Assembly: GCF_900163695.1 (NCBI RefSeq) | Contig: NZ_FUIC01000014.1 | Location: 62,001-126,000, forward strand | DNA from: Gulosibacter sp. 10 | GTDB lineage: Bacteria; Actinomycetota; Actinomycetes; Actinomycetales; Microbacteriaceae | Reading direction: 5' to 3' | DNA length: 64,000 nt | Part shown: positions 18,122-26,738 of the stretch, piece by piece | How positions within the stretch are numbered: position 1 is the first letter of the stretch | How the letters are laid out: every line of letters starts with the position of its first letter | Position numbers and translations under genes: made by a program | The notes under the pieces: generated by a model | What the model was told of the DNA's origin: nothing | Seen by the model: only the letters and a program-made list of their open reading frames with translations | Database searches by the model: none

Positions 18122-18134
18122 CGATTTAGCATCG
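18120..18134 (+). promoter_or_regulatory. Operator-like motif, copy 1
   Basis: ATCGATTTAGCATCG overlaps the -10 of the APC permease promoter. The same 15 bases with one change occur at 19908-19922 before the CoA-transferase operon. The core CGAT-N5-ATCG is symmetric, as expected for a dimeric repressor. Confidence 0.6.
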
Positions 18135-18174
18135 TCTTGGAGTCGCGGTATGCGCTCCGGGCGGGCAATCGCCA

Positions 18175-18198
18175 CGAGGCCGGGAACCGCCGGCCTCG
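18175..18198 (+). other. Leader hairpin before the APC permease
   Basis: CGAGGCCGG - GAACCG - CCGGCCTCG, a perfect 9-bp stem in the mRNA leader ending 15 bases before the ATG. It could modulate initiation; no riboswitch family is recognised. Confidence 0.4.
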
Positions 18199-18213
18199 CC
18201 AACTGTCGCAACG

Positions 18214-19692
18214 ATGGGACAAGCACTCTTGAGTAATCTCACCACGACCACGGTTCCCACCCCGCCGGCGGGCGGTCAGTTCAAACGCGGTCTCGGCATG
18301 TGGACCACGCTCACGCTCGGCGTCGGCGCCATGGTCGGCTTCGGCTGGGTCACCCTCGTCGGGAACTGGATCACCGAGGCCGGGGCCTTCGGCGCCGCCA
18401 CCGCGATGCTCGTCGGCGGCCTCATGATGGCCGTCGTCGCCCTCGTCTACTCCGAGCTCGTCGCGGCCATCCCCAAGGCCGGCGGCGAGCACAACTACAT
18501 CCTCCGCGCCATGGGCCCGCGCTGGTCCTTCATCGGCTCCTGGGGCATCACCGGCGGCTACGCCACCGTGGTGGCCTTCGAGGCCGTCGCCCTGCCCACC
18601 GCCGTGCAGTACGTCCTCCCGCTCGACCAGATCCACCTCTGGACCGTCAGCGACTCCGAGGTCTACCTCTCCTGGGCGCTCGTCGGCGCCGTGACCGCCG
18701 TCATCATCACGATCATCAACATCCTCGGCGTGAAGATCGCCGGCAGCTTCCAGATGTTCGTCGTCATCTTCCTCTTCGCGATCGGCGCCCTGCAGATCTT
18801 CGGCTCCCTCACGAACGGCGAGCCGGCCAAGATGGAGCCGCTGTTCACGAACGGCATGACCGGGTTCTTCGCGGTGCTCGTGGTCGTCCCCTTCATGTTC
18901 GTCGGCTTCGACGTCATCCCCCAGACCGCCGAAGAGGTGAACCTGCCCCCGCGCAAGACCGGCCGCATCTCCTTCATCTCCGTGCTCATCGCCGCGGCCT
19001 GGTACATCATGATCATCCTCACCGTCTCCTCCGCGCTCGACGAGGGACAGGCGAGCGAGTCCGCGCTGCCCGCCGCGGATGCGATGGCGAACCTCTTCGG
19101 CAGCGCGTTCTTCGGCAACCTCATGGTCGCCGCGGGCATCGCCGGCATCGTGACCTCGTGGAACTCGCTGCAGATGGGCGCCTCGCGCCTCATGTACTCC
19201 CTCGCCCACGGCGGCATGCTCCCCAAGTGGCTCGGCAAGCTGCACCCGAAGTTCGGCACCCCGGTCAACGCGCTGCTGGTACTCGGCGCGGTCGCCACGG
19301 CCGCCCCGTTCTTCGGCGACAAGGCGCTCGGCTGGATCGTCGACGGCGGCTCCCCGATGATCGTCATCGCCTACCTGCTCGTCTCCATCTCCTTCGTGAT
19401 CCTCCGCATCCGCGAGCCGAAGATGGACCGGCCCCTCCGCATCGGCGGCAAGGGCAACGGCGGTCTGATCATCGGCATCCTCTCCGCGGCCATCACCGCA
19501 TTCCTCTTCGCGCTCTACCTGCCCGGCATGCCCGCGGGCCTCGGCGCCGAGCCCTGGATCATCTTCGGCGTGTGGTGGCTCGTCGGCGCGATCTTCTTCT
19601 TCGGCATCCCCGGCGGCGTCAAGCCCGGCCCGAAGGCCGAGAAGCACCTGCTCATCAAGGTGTACGAGAAGTACCCGCACCGGAAGCCGTAG
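18214..19692 (+). CDS. APC-family amino acid/amine permease
   Basis: 492 residues with about twelve transmembrane segments. The first helix has the APC signature LTLGVGAMVGFGWVTLVGNW, with a charged loop IPKAGGEHNYILRAMG after helix 2. The start is taken as ATG 18214, although no good Shine-Dalgarno sequence precedes it; TTG 18229 is an alternative. It is transcribed divergently from map and in the same direction as the CoA-transferase and glutaryl-CoA dehydrogenase genes, with a shared operator motif, so it probably imports a compound degraded through glutaryl-CoA. Substrate unproven. Confidence 0.87.
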   Translation: MGQALLSNLTTTTVPTPPAGGQFKRGLGMWTTLTLGVGAMVGFGWVTLVGNWITEAGAFGAATAMLVGGLMMAVVALVYSELVAAIPKAGGEHNYILRAMGPRWSFIGSWGITGGYATVVAFEAVALPTAVQYVLPLDQIHLWTVSDSEVYLSWALVGAVTAVIITIINILGVKIAGSFQMFVVIFLFAIGALQIFGSLTNGEPAKMEPLFTNGMTGFFAVLVVVPFMFVGFDVIPQTAEEVNLPPRKTGRISFISVLIAAAWYIMIILTVSSALDEGQASESALPAADAMANLFGSAFFGNLMVAAGIAGIVTSWNSLQMGASRLMYSLAHGGMLPKWLGKLHPKFGTPVNALLVLGAVATAAPFFGDKALGWIVDGGSPMIVIAYLLVSISFVILRIREPKMDRPLRIGGKGNGGLIIGILSAAITAFLFALYLPGMPAGLGAEPWIIFGVWWLVGAIFFFGIPGGVKPGPKAEKHLLIKVYEKYPHRKP

Positions 19693-19701
19693 CCTCCCCC
19701 G

Positions 19702-19759
19702 AATCCTGGCCACGGCCGGTCGTTCTCAGCACGGAGAGCGACCGGCCGTGGCCAGAATT
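19702..19759. repeat. 58-bp palindromic repeat element, copy 1
   Basis: 26-base arms (beginning AATCCTGGCCACGGCCGG) flank the 6-base loop AGCACG; the two arm mismatches are both G-T compatible. It begins 10 bases past the permease stop, so it can act as a terminator. A near-identical element lies at 19831-19889. Confidence 0.75.
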
Positions 19760-19830
19760 GTGCGTGGGGAGGGGGCTCACCGCGGGCGGCGGATGAGCTT
19801 GCGGTTCGCGAACTCCTCCCCTCTTTTCCA

Positions 19831-19889
19831 AATCCTGGCCACGAGCGGTCGTTCTCGGCCGCCGAAAGCGACCGGTCGTGGCCAGGATT
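19831..19889. repeat. 59-bp palindromic repeat element, copy 2
   Basis: The left arm begins AATCCTGGCCACGAGCGG and matches copy 1 at 24 of 26 bases; the loop is GGCCGCC. The copies lie 71 bases apart in the same orientation. The structure resembles REP/MITE-like extragenic palindromes more than simple terminators. Confidence 0.75.
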
Positions 19890-19907
19890 CGGAAGAGGTG
19901 ATGAAAA

Positions 19908-19922
19908 ATCGATTTACCATCG
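19908..19922 (+). promoter_or_regulatory. Operator-like motif, copy 2
   Basis: ATCGATTTACCATCG, one base different from copy 1 at 18120-18134. It overlaps the -35 of the CoA-transferase promoter and is followed directly by the small palindrome CGAGGG-GT-CCCTCG. Confidence 0.6.
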
Positions 19923-19943
19923 AGGGGTCCCTCGCGGTAGGAT
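19914..19943 (+). promoter_or_regulatory. Promoter of the CoA-transferase/glutaryl-CoA dehydrogenase operon
   Basis: -35 TTACCA (19914-19919), an 18-base spacer and -10 TAGGAT (19938-19943). A strong AAGGAG ribosome-binding site follows at 19977-19982. Confidence 0.55.
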
Positions 19944-19988
19944 CGACACGGACCGCGCACAGCCGCGCCGCCGCATAAGGAGAAGTTG

Positions 19989-21161
19989 TTGTCCCAGCAC
20001 AGCGCCGCCACCGGGCCGCTCGCCGGCATCCGCGTCATCGATCTCTCCCGCGTCCTCGCGGGCCCGCTCAGCACCATGACCCTCGCCGACCTCGGCGCGG
20101 ACGTCATCAAGGTCGAGCGCCCCGGCGCGGGCGACGACACGCGCTCCTGGGGCCCGCCCTACGCCGAGGACGGCACGGCCACCTATTTCCAGAGCGCGAA
20201 CCGCAACAAGCGCTCGATCGCCCTCGACTTCCGCGAGGCCGAGGATCTCGAGGTCGTGCACCGGCTCATCGCCGAGGCCGACGTCGTCGTGGAGAACTTC
20301 CTCTCCGGCGCGCTCGAGCGCTCCGGCATCGACCTGGCGGCCCTGCGCGAGCGCCATCCGCACCTCATCACCGCGAGCATCACCGGCTTCGGCTCAGCGG
20401 CGGGCGCGCAGCGCCCCGGCTACGACTTCGTCGCCCAGGCGCTCGGCGGCCTCATGCACATCACCGGCGAACCGGACGGGGCCGCTATGAAGGTCGGCGT
20501 CGCGCTCGTCGACGTGCTCGCCTCCAAGGACCTCATCACCGGCATCCTCGCCGCGCTGCGCCAGCGGGATCGCACGGGGCGCGGGATGCGCGTCGAGGTC
20601 AACCTGCTCTCGAGCCTGCAGGCGGCGCTCGCCAACCAGGTGCAGGCCGTGATCGGCGCGGACGTCGAGCCCGGCAGGCTCGGCAATACGCACCCCTCGA
20701 TCTGCCCCTACGAGTCGCTCCCCTGCCGGGACGGGGAGATCGCGGTGGCGATCGGCAACAACAAACAGTTCCGCGACTTCGCCGCCGAGCTCGGCGTGCC
20801 CGAGCTCGCCGACGACGAGCGCTTCGCGACGAACCCCTCGCGTGTGGCCCACCGGCCCGAACTCCGGGCACTGCTCGCGGAGGCCCTCGCCGCCGACACC
20901 GCCAAGCGGTGGCAGGAGCGCCTCGTGGCCGCAGGCATCGCCGCCGGGGCCGTCAACACGATCGGCGAGGGCATCGAGCTCGCCCGCGAGCTCGGCATCG
21001 ATCCGGTGGTCGAGCTCGAGCGCGACCACGTGCGCTCCCTCGGCATCCGGCATCCGGTGCGCTACACCCCCGGGTTCGAGATCCCCACGGCCGGTCCCCC
21101 TGCCCTCGATGCCGACGGCGCGAGCATCCGTGCCGAGCTCGGCGCCGACGACCCCTCCTAG
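19989..21161 (+). CDS. Class III CoA-transferase (CaiB/BaiF family)
   Basis: Transfers CoA between carboxylic acids through an aspartyl-CoA intermediate. The 390-residue product starts at TTG 19989, six bases after AAGGAG (TTG 19986 is too close). The N-terminal PLAGIRVIDLSRVLAGPL and GADVIKVERPGAGD are typical, and the catalytic Asp is Asp175 in VALVDVLASKD. It lies 34 bases before a glutaryl-CoA dehydrogenase gene; by analogy with the SUGCT-type enzyme paired with that dehydrogenase in lysine catabolism, glutarate is a plausible acceptor. That substrate is inferred from context. Confidence 0.88.
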   Translation: MSQHSAATGPLAGIRVIDLSRVLAGPLSTMTLADLGADVIKVERPGAGDDTRSWGPPYAEDGTATYFQSANRNKRSIALDFREAEDLEVVHRLIAEADVVVENFLSGALERSGIDLAALRERHPHLITASITGFGSAAGAQRPGYDFVAQALGGLMHITGEPDGAAMKVGVALVDVLASKDLITGILAALRQRDRTGRGMRVEVNLLSSLQAALANQVQAVIGADVEPGRLGNTHPSICPYESLPCRDGEIAVAIGNNKQFRDFAAELGVPELADDERFATNPSRVAHRPELRALLAEALAADTAKRWQERLVAAGIAAGAVNTIGEGIELARELGIDPVVELERDHVRSLGIRHPVRYTPGFEIPTAGPPALDADGASIRAELGADDPS

Positions 21162-21195
21162 CCAGCTCCAGCATCCCCCAGCGAAAGGTGCCCCA

Positions 21196-22353
21196 ATGAC
21201 CGTCAGCGACCTGCTGAACCTCGACGCCGAATTCAGCGCCGAGGAACTCGCCCTGCGCGACCGCGTCCGCGAATTCGTCGACCGCCGCTTCCGCCCGAAC
21301 ATCGCGGACTGGTACGAGCGGGCGGTCTTCCCGACCGAGATCGTCCCGGAGATGGCCGAGCTCGGGCTGCTCGGCATGCACATCGAGGGCTACGGCTGCG
21401 CGGGGCGCAGCGCCGTCGAGTACGGCATCGCGATGCAGGAGCTCGAGGCCGGCGATTCGGGGCTGCGCACCTTCGTGTCGGTGCAGGGCTCGCTCGCGAT
21501 GAGCGCGATCGCGAAGCACGGCTCGGAGGAGCAGAAACGGCGCTGGCTGCCGGAGATGGCCGCCGGCCGCGTCATCGGCTGCTTCGGCCTCACCGAGCCG
21601 AACGCCGGCAGCGACCCGGCCGGAATGGAGACCGTCGCCGTGCGCGACGGCGACGGCTGGGTGCTCAACGGCAGGAAGCGCTGGATCGGCCTCGGCACCA
21701 TCGCGCAGATCGCGATCGTGTGGGCCCGCACCGACGAGGGCGTGCGCGGCTTCATCGTGCCCACCGATGCCGAGGGCTTCCGCGCCGAGGCCCTCGAGCC
21801 GAAGATGTCGATGCGCGCGTCCATCCAGACGGAGCTCTCGTTCGAGGACGTCCGGCTCTCCGAGGCCGATCGCCTGCCGGGTGCCACGAGCCTGCGCGCC
21901 CCGTTCGAATGCCTCAACGAGGCCCGCTACGGCATCGTGTGGGGCGCCCTCGGCGCCGCCCGCGACGCCTTCGACACGGCCCGCGACTACGCCGGCGAGC
22001 GCCGGCAGTTCGACAAGCCCCTCGCCGCCTTCCAGCTCACCCAGCAGAAGCTCGTGAACATGGCCCTCGAGCTCACCAAGGGCCAGCTGCTCGCCCTCCG
22101 CATCGGCCGGCTCAAGGACGCCGGCCGGCTCGAGCGCCACATGATCTCGGTGGGCAAGCTCAACAACTGCCGCGTCGCCATCGAGATCTGCCGCGAGGCG
22201 CGCACCGTCCTCGGCGGCAACGGCATCCTGCTCGACCGCTCGGTCATGCGGCACGCGAACAACCTCGAGTCCGTGCGGACGTACGAGGGCACCGACGAGG
22301 TGCACACGCTCATCCTCGGCCAGCACCTGACGGGCGAGAACGCCTTCGCCTGA
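21196..22353 (+). CDS. Acyl-CoA dehydrogenase, glutaryl-CoA dehydrogenase type
   Basis: Would oxidise and decarboxylate glutaryl-CoA to crotonyl-CoA using FAD. The 385-residue product starts at ATG 21196 (GAAAGG nine bases upstream). Features closer to glutaryl-CoA dehydrogenases than to other acyl-CoA dehydrogenases are TFVSVQGSLAMSAI, GCFGLTEPNAGSDP, RRQFDKPLAAFQLTQ and the catalytic Glu364 in RTYEGTDEVHTLILG. The length matches the family. With the preceding CoA-transferase it forms a two-gene operon for activating and degrading a C5 dicarboxylate. Confidence 0.88.
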   Translation: MTVSDLLNLDAEFSAEELALRDRVREFVDRRFRPNIADWYERAVFPTEIVPEMAELGLLGMHIEGYGCAGRSAVEYGIAMQELEAGDSGLRTFVSVQGSLAMSAIAKHGSEEQKRRWLPEMAAGRVIGCFGLTEPNAGSDPAGMETVAVRDGDGWVLNGRKRWIGLGTIAQIAIVWARTDEGVRGFIVPTDAEGFRAEALEPKMSMRASIQTELSFEDVRLSEADRLPGATSLRAPFECLNEARYGIVWGALGAARDAFDTARDYAGERRQFDKPLAAFQLTQQKLVNMALELTKGQLLALRIGRLKDAGRLERHMISVGKLNNCRVAIEICREARTVLGGNGILLDRSVMRHANNLESVRTYEGTDEVHTLILGQHLTGENAFA

Positions 22354-22362
22354 GCCGTCACC

Positions 22363-22420
22363 GGCGCAAGAACGCGGCGCGCCTCCCGAGCGTTCGGGAG
22401 GCGCGCCGCGTTCTTGCGCC
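22363..22420. terminator. Perfect 27-bp palindrome between converging genes
   Basis: The arms start GGCGCAAGAACGCGGCGCGC and are exact reverse complements over 27 bases, with loop GCGT. It separates the glutaryl-CoA dehydrogenase gene (+) from adk (-), with 9 and 20 bases to spare. No T run follows on either strand, so it is presumed a bidirectional terminator or insulator. Confidence 0.7.
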
Positions 22421-22440
22421 GTGCCGTCGGCGCCGCGGCG

Positions 22441-23025
22441 CTAGAAGCCCTTGGCCTTGAGCCCGTCGAGGATGCGCCGGCCGACCTCGTCGACCGTGCC
22501 CATGCCGTCGACCTCGACCACGACGCCGCGCTCGGCGTAGATGTCCACGACCGGTGCGGTCTCCTGCTCGTAGACCTCCTGGCGGTGGCGGATGACGTCC
22601 TCGGTGTCGTCCACGCGGCCCTGCTCCTGCGCGCGCTTGAGCAGGCGCTCGACGACCGCATCGGTGTCGGTCTGCAGCTGCACGACCGCGTCGATCTTCG
22701 CGCCGCGCTCCTCGAGCAGCTGCGTGAGGAACTCCACCTGGCCGCGCGTGCGCGGGTACCCGTCGAGCAGGAAGCCCTCCTGCGCGTCCGCCTGCGAGAG
22801 CCGGTCGGCGATGAGATCGTTCGTGAGGGTGTCGGGCACGAGCCGGCCCTGTGCCGTGATCTCCTGCACGCGCTTGCCGAGCTCGGTGCCGTTCTTGATG
22901 TTCTCGCGGAAGATGTCGCCCGTGGAGATGGCGGGGACGCCGTAGGCCTCGGCGAGCCCGGCGGCCTGCGTGCCCTTGCCCGCGCCCGGAGCGCCGACGA
23001 TCAGCAGATGGATGGGTTTCGTCAT
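22441..23025 (-). CDS. adk: Adenylate kinase
   Basis: Interconverts ATP + AMP and 2 ADP. The 194-residue product has the P-loop [11 protein letters not shown], the AMP-binding [23 protein letters not shown] and a short LID lacking the zinc cysteines, as is usual for actinobacteria. Its ATG overlaps the secY stop by four bases (ATGA), so the two are translationally coupled. map, normally next, lies 4.4 kb away behind an inserted cluster. Confidence 0.97.
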   Translation of the reverse strand: MTKPIHLLIVGAPGAGKGTQAAGLAEAYGVPAISTGDIFRENIKNGTELGKRVQEITAQGRLVPDTLTNDLIADRLSQADAQEGFLLDGYPRTRGQVEFLTQLLEERGAKIDAVVQLQTDTDAVVERLLKRAQEQGRVDDTEDVIRHRQEVYEQETAPVVDIYAERGVVVEVDGMGTVDEVGRRILDGLKAKGF

Positions 23026-24383
23026 CGAAGCAGCCCTTCGTAGTTGCGTTGCTGGAGTTGCGCGTCGATCTGCTTGACGGTCTCAAGGCCGACGCCGACG
23101 AGGATGAGGATGGAGGCGCCGCCGAACGGGAAGTTCTGGTTGGCGCCCACCGTCGCGAGCGCGATGAGGGGCAGCAGCGCGATGATGCCGAGGTAGATCG
23201 AGCCGGGGAAGGTGATCCGGTTCAGCACGAAGCTGAGGTAGTCGGCCGTGGGCTGGCCCGCGCGGATGCCGGGCACGAAACCGCCCTGCTTGCGCATGTT
23301 CTCGGCCACCTCGTCCGGGTTGAAGGCGATGTAGACGTAGAAGTAGGCGAACCCGATCGTGAGCAGGAAGTACACGACCATGTAGAGCCACGTGTCGCCC
23401 GACATGAAGTTGTTCTGCAGCCAGACGACCCACTCGGCCGGGGCCTCGCCGGCCGCGGGCTGGTTGAACTGGGCGATGAGCGCCGGGATCATCAGCAGCG
23501 AGGAGGCGAAGATGACCGGGATCACGCCGGCCTGGTTGACCTTGATGGGGATGTAGGTGGACTGCCCACCGTAGGTGCGGCGGCCGATCATCCGGCGCGC
23601 GTACTGCACTGGCACCCGTCGCTGCGACTGCTCGACGAACACGACGGCCACGAGCACGCCGAAGGCGAGCACGATGATGATCGCGAAGGTGAACACCCCG
23701 CCCGCGCCGGAGACGAGCGACCACATGGCCTGCGGGAAGCTCGCGGCGATCGAGGTGAAGATGAGCAGCGACATGCCGTTGCCGATGCCGCGCTCGGTGA
23801 TGAGCTCGCCGAACCACATGATCACGGCGGTGCCCGCCGTGAGGATGCCGATCATGAGCAGCATGCGGAGCACGTTGGTCGTGATGTCGAAGCCGGTGGT
23901 CTCGGGCACGAAGTTGATGACGTTGGAGCAGGCCGGGTTGGCGTTGGCGCCGAAGAGGCCGCCGTTGCGGGCCACCGTGAGCAGGGTCGTGGACTGCAGC
24001 ACCGCGAGGCCGATGGTCAGGTAGCGCGTGTACTGCGTCAGCTTGGCCTGACCGGACTGGCCCTCCTTGTGGAGGGCCTCGAAGTGGGGGATCACCACGC
24101 GCAGCAGCTGGGTGATGATCGACGCCGTGATGTACGGCATGATGCCCAGCGCGAAGATGGAGAGCTGCATGAGCGCGCCGCCCGAGAACATGTTGAGCAT
24201 GTTGAACAGGCTGTTCTGCCCGTCGACGCTGACGCCCGCCACGCAGGTCTGCACGTTCTGATAGTCGACGAACGGGGCCGGGATGGACGTCCCGAGCCGG
24301 TAGATGGCGATCATGCCGAGGGTGAACAGAATCTTCCGACGAAGGTCGGGGGTTTTGAACACCCGGGAAATGGCGCTGAACAC
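23022..24383 (-). CDS. secY: Preprotein translocase subunit SecY
   Basis: Channel-forming membrane subunit of the Sec translocon. GTG at 24383 with AGGA upstream gives 453 residues, beginning [18 protein letters not shown]. Ten hydrophobic helices are visible; the cytoplasmic loop motifs [19 protein letters not shown] and [17 protein letters not shown] are characteristic. Upstream in-frame codons run into the rplO end and were excluded. It follows rplO by 74 bases. Confidence 0.97.
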   Translation of the reverse strand: MFSAISRVFKTPDLRRKILFTLGMIAIYRLGTSIPAPFVDYQNVQTCVAGVSVDGQNSLFNMLNMFSGGALMQLSIFALGIMPYITASIITQLLRVVIPHFEALHKEGQSGQAKLTQYTRYLTIGLAVLQSTTLLTVARNGGLFGANANPACSNVINFVPETTGFDITTNVLRMLLMIGILTAGTAVIMWFGELITERGIGNGMSLLIFTSIAASFPQAMWSLVSGAGGVFTFAIIIVLAFGVLVAVVFVEQSQRRVPVQYARRMIGRRTYGGQSTYIPIKVNQAGVIPVIFASSLLMIPALIAQFNQPAAGEAPAEWVVWLQNNFMSGDTWLYMVVYFLLTIGFAYFYVYIAFNPDEVAENMRKQGGFVPGIRAGQPTADYLSFVLNRITFPGSIYLGIIALLPLIALATVGANQNFPFGGASILILVGVGLETVKQIDAQLQQRNYEGLLR

Positions 24384-24457
24384 GCTTGCATCCTGCTTTC
24401 GCGTTGGTGGACGTGACAAATGCGGGGCCGGCCGCAGCCGACCCCGCATCTGGGTAT

Positions 24458-24928
24458 CTACTTGACTGAGCCGCCTGCAGCCACGATCTTCTCCTCTGCC
24501 GAGGCGGAGACCTTGTCGACTGCAATGTTCAGCTTAACCGTAATCTCGCCGGTACCGAGTACCTTCACGAGTTCGTTCTTGCGAACCGCGCCCTTCTGCA
24601 CGAGGTCTTCCACGGTGACGTCGCCGCCCTCGGGGTAGAGCTCTGCAAGCGCGTACAGGTTCACGACCTGGTACTCCTTGCGGAAGGGGTTCTTGAAGCC
24701 GCGGAGCTTCGGGGTGCGCATGTGCTGCGGCATCTGGCCGCCCTCGAAGCCGAGGGGGACGGACTTGCGCGCGCGCGTGCCCTTGGTACCGCGACCGGCG
24801 GTCTTGCCCTTCGACGCCTCGCCGCGGCCCTTGCGGATGCGCGACTTCTTGGCGCCTTCGGCGGGACGCAGGTCGTGCAGCTTCAGTGCACGCTCTTCGC
24901 GCTCGGTGGCGTTTTCGTTGTTCGACAT
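24458..24928 (-). CDS. rplO: 50S ribosomal protein L15
   Basis: Late-assembly large-subunit protein. The 156-residue product has [32 protein letters not shown] and [14 protein letters not shown], all L15 landmarks. Its start overlaps the rpmD stop by one base (TAATG), indicating coupled translation. Confidence 0.97.
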   Translation of the reverse strand: MSNNENATEREERALKLHDLRPAEGAKKSRIRKGRGEASKGKTAGRGTKGTRARKSVPLGFEGGQMPQHMRTPKLRGFKNPFRKEYQVVNLYALAELYPEGGDVTVEDLVQKGAVRKNELVKVLGTGEITVKLNIAVDKVSASAEEKIVAAGGSVK

Positions 24929-25116
24929 TATTCGTTGATCTCCTCAACCTTGACCAGGTGCGCAACGGCACGCAGGTAGCCGCGGAGCTGCTGCGAGTCC
25001 TCGCGAACGACCGACTGGCCGATGCGCTTGAGGCCCAGCGAGCGCAGCGTGTCGCGCTGGTTCTGCTTTTCGCTGATGACCGACTTGATCTGGGTCACCT
25101 TGAGGGACGTAGCCAT
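24928..25116 (-). CDS. rpmD: 50S ribosomal protein L30
   Basis: A small 62-residue protein starting at ATG 25116 ([20 protein letters not shown]). [15 protein letters not shown] is the family core. It overlaps rpsE and rplO by single bases. Longer in-frame extension upstream runs through the rpsE gene and is not real. Confidence 0.95.
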   Translation of the reverse strand: MATSLKVTQIKSVISEKQNQRDTLRSLGLKRIGQSVVREDSQQLRGYLRAVAHLVKVEEINE

Positions 25117-25838
25117 TAGGCACCAACCTTTGCAGCCTTGGCAGCCTCTTCGGCGGCACGTGCCTGGGCGCGGAGGATGCGCTGCGGGACGACCTGCTCG
25201 ACCTCGAGGCCACGGCGAGCGGCGACCGCGCGGGGCTCCTCGAGGAGCTTGAGCGCGGCGACCGTTGCGTGAACGATGTTGATGGTGTTGGAGGATCCGA
25301 GCGACTTGCTGAGCACGTCGTGGATGCCTGCGCACTCGAGGACGGCGCGGACCGGACCACCGGCGATGACACCGGTACCCTCGGCGGCGGGACGGAGCAG
25401 GACGACGCCCGCGCCGGCCTCACCCTGCACGGGGTGCGGGATGGTCTTGATCACGCGGGGGACGCGGAAGAAGTTCTTCTTCGCCTCCTCGACGCCCTTC
25501 GAGATGGCCAGCGGAACCTCGCGGGCCTTGCCGTAGCCGACGCCGACCAGGCCGTTGCCGTCGCCCACCACGACGAGCGCGGTGAAGCTGAAGCGGCGGC
25601 CGCCCTTGACGACCTTCGACACACGGTTGATGGTGACGACGCGCTCGAGGAACTCGTTCTTCTCGGCGTTGTTGTCACGGCCGCCGCGGCGTCCGCCGCG
25701 GTCCTGACGGTCGCGGTTGCCGCCGCGGCGCTGACGACGGTCGTCGCCCTCGCGGGTGTTCGACTCGCTCGACGCGGCCGTCTCGACCGGCTTGTCGACG
25801 ATGTTGTCGGGGATGTTGTTCTCGATCTTCTCGCTCAC
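25116..25838 (-). CDS. rpsE: 30S ribosomal protein S5
   Basis: Decoding-fidelity protein. The core ([40 protein letters not shown]) starts near residue 62. Before it lies an extension containing an Arg/Gly-rich stretch (about residues 33-55, [20 protein letters not shown]), which makes the 240-residue protein longer than the about 166-residue E. coli S5; basic extensions occur in other actinobacteria. It overlaps rplR by four bases. Confidence 0.96.
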   Translation of the reverse strand: MSEKIENNIPDNIVDKPVETAASSESNTREGDDRRQRRGGNRDRQDRGGRRGGRDNNAEKNEFLERVVTINRVSKVVKGGRRFSFTALVVVGDGNGLVGVGYGKAREVPLAISKGVEEAKKNFFRVPRVIKTIPHPVQGEAGAGVVLLRPAAEGTGVIAGGPVRAVLECAGIHDVLSKSLGSSNTINIVHATVAALKLLEEPRAVAARRGLEVEQVVPQRILRAQARAAEEAAKAAKVGA

Positions 25839-26194
25839 AGGCTCAGACCTGCCTCTCGTGCTCCATCGGCGACAGCCGCGACGCGGCCGGCGTACTGGTT
25901 ACCACCGCGGTCGAACACGGCGCCCTCGACGCCGGCGTCCTTCGCGCGCTGGCCGATCAGCTCGCCCACGCGACGCGCCTTCGCGGTCTTGTCGCCATCG
26001 AACGCACGCAGGTCGGCTTCCATGGTGGAGGCCGAGGCGAGCGTGTGGCCCTGCACATCGTCCACGAGCTGGACGAATACGTGCCGCGCCGAACGGGTTA
26101 CCACCAGACGCGGGCGCTGCGCAGTCCCGGTGATCTTCTTGCGCAGCCGAGCGTGGCGACGGCCACGGGCTGCTTGCTTGCTCGGGTGAGCCAT
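25835..26194 (-). CDS. rplR: 50S ribosomal protein L18
   Basis: 5S rRNA-binding protein. It has 119 residues with [19 protein letters not shown] and [20 protein letters not shown], typical of L18. It lies between rplF (2 bases upstream) and rpsE (four-base overlap). Confidence 0.97.
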   Translation of the reverse strand: MAHPSKQAARGRRHARLRKKITGTAQRPRLVVTRSARHVFVQLVDDVQGHTLASASTMEADLRAFDGDKTAKARRVGELIGQRAKDAGVEGAVFDRGGNQYAGRVAAVADGAREAGLSL

Positions 26195-26196
26195 GC

Positions 26197-26733
26197 TTAC
26201 TTACCAGCCTTTCCAGCCTTGCGGCGGACCTGTTCGCCTGCGTAACGGATGCCCTTGCCCTTGTAGGGCTCCGGGGGCTTGATCTTGCGGATGTTGGCGG
26301 CGACCTCGCCGACCTGCTGCTTGCTGATACCGCTGACCGTGATCTTGTTCTGGCCCTCGACCTGGAGCGTGATGCCCTCGGGAGCCTCGAACGAGACGGG
26401 GTGCGAGAAGCCGAGCGCGAACTCGAGCGAGTTGCCCTTGGCCTGGACGCGGTACCCGGTGCCGACGACCTCGAGGCCCTTGGAGTAGCCCTCGGTGACG
26501 CCGACGATGTTGTTGTGGATCAGCGTGCGGGTGAGGCCGTGCAGCGAGCGCGACTCGCGCTCGTCGTCCGGACGCGAGACGATGACCTGACCGTCCTCGA
26601 CCTTGGCCTCGATCGGAGCCGACACGGTGAGCTTGAGTTCGCCCTTGGGGCCCTTCACGGCGACGTCTGCGCCGGCGACGTTGACCTCGACGCCGGTGGG
26701 AATCTGGATGGGGAGACGACCAATGCGCGACAT
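26197..26733 (-). CDS. rplF: 50S ribosomal protein L6
   Basis: Large-subunit protein near the factor-binding site. It has 178 residues of normal length, beginning [17 protein letters not shown]; the C-terminal [18 protein letters not shown] is diagnostic. It lies between rpsH and rplR. Confidence 0.97.
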   Translation of the reverse strand: MSRIGRLPIQIPTGVEVNVAGADVAVKGPKGELKLTVSAPIEAKVEDGQVIVSRPDDERESRSLHGLTRTLIHNNIVGVTEGYSKGLEVVGTGYRVQAKGNSLEFALGFSHPVSFEAPEGITLQVEGQNKITVSGISKQQVGEVAANIRKIKPPEPYKGKGIRYAGEQVRRKAGKAGK

Positions 26734-26738
26734 TTAGA

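Noticed and set aside
19702-19889. Possible CRISPR repeats
   Set aside because: Only two copies, each itself a long palindrome, with different loops and no regular spacers or cas genes.
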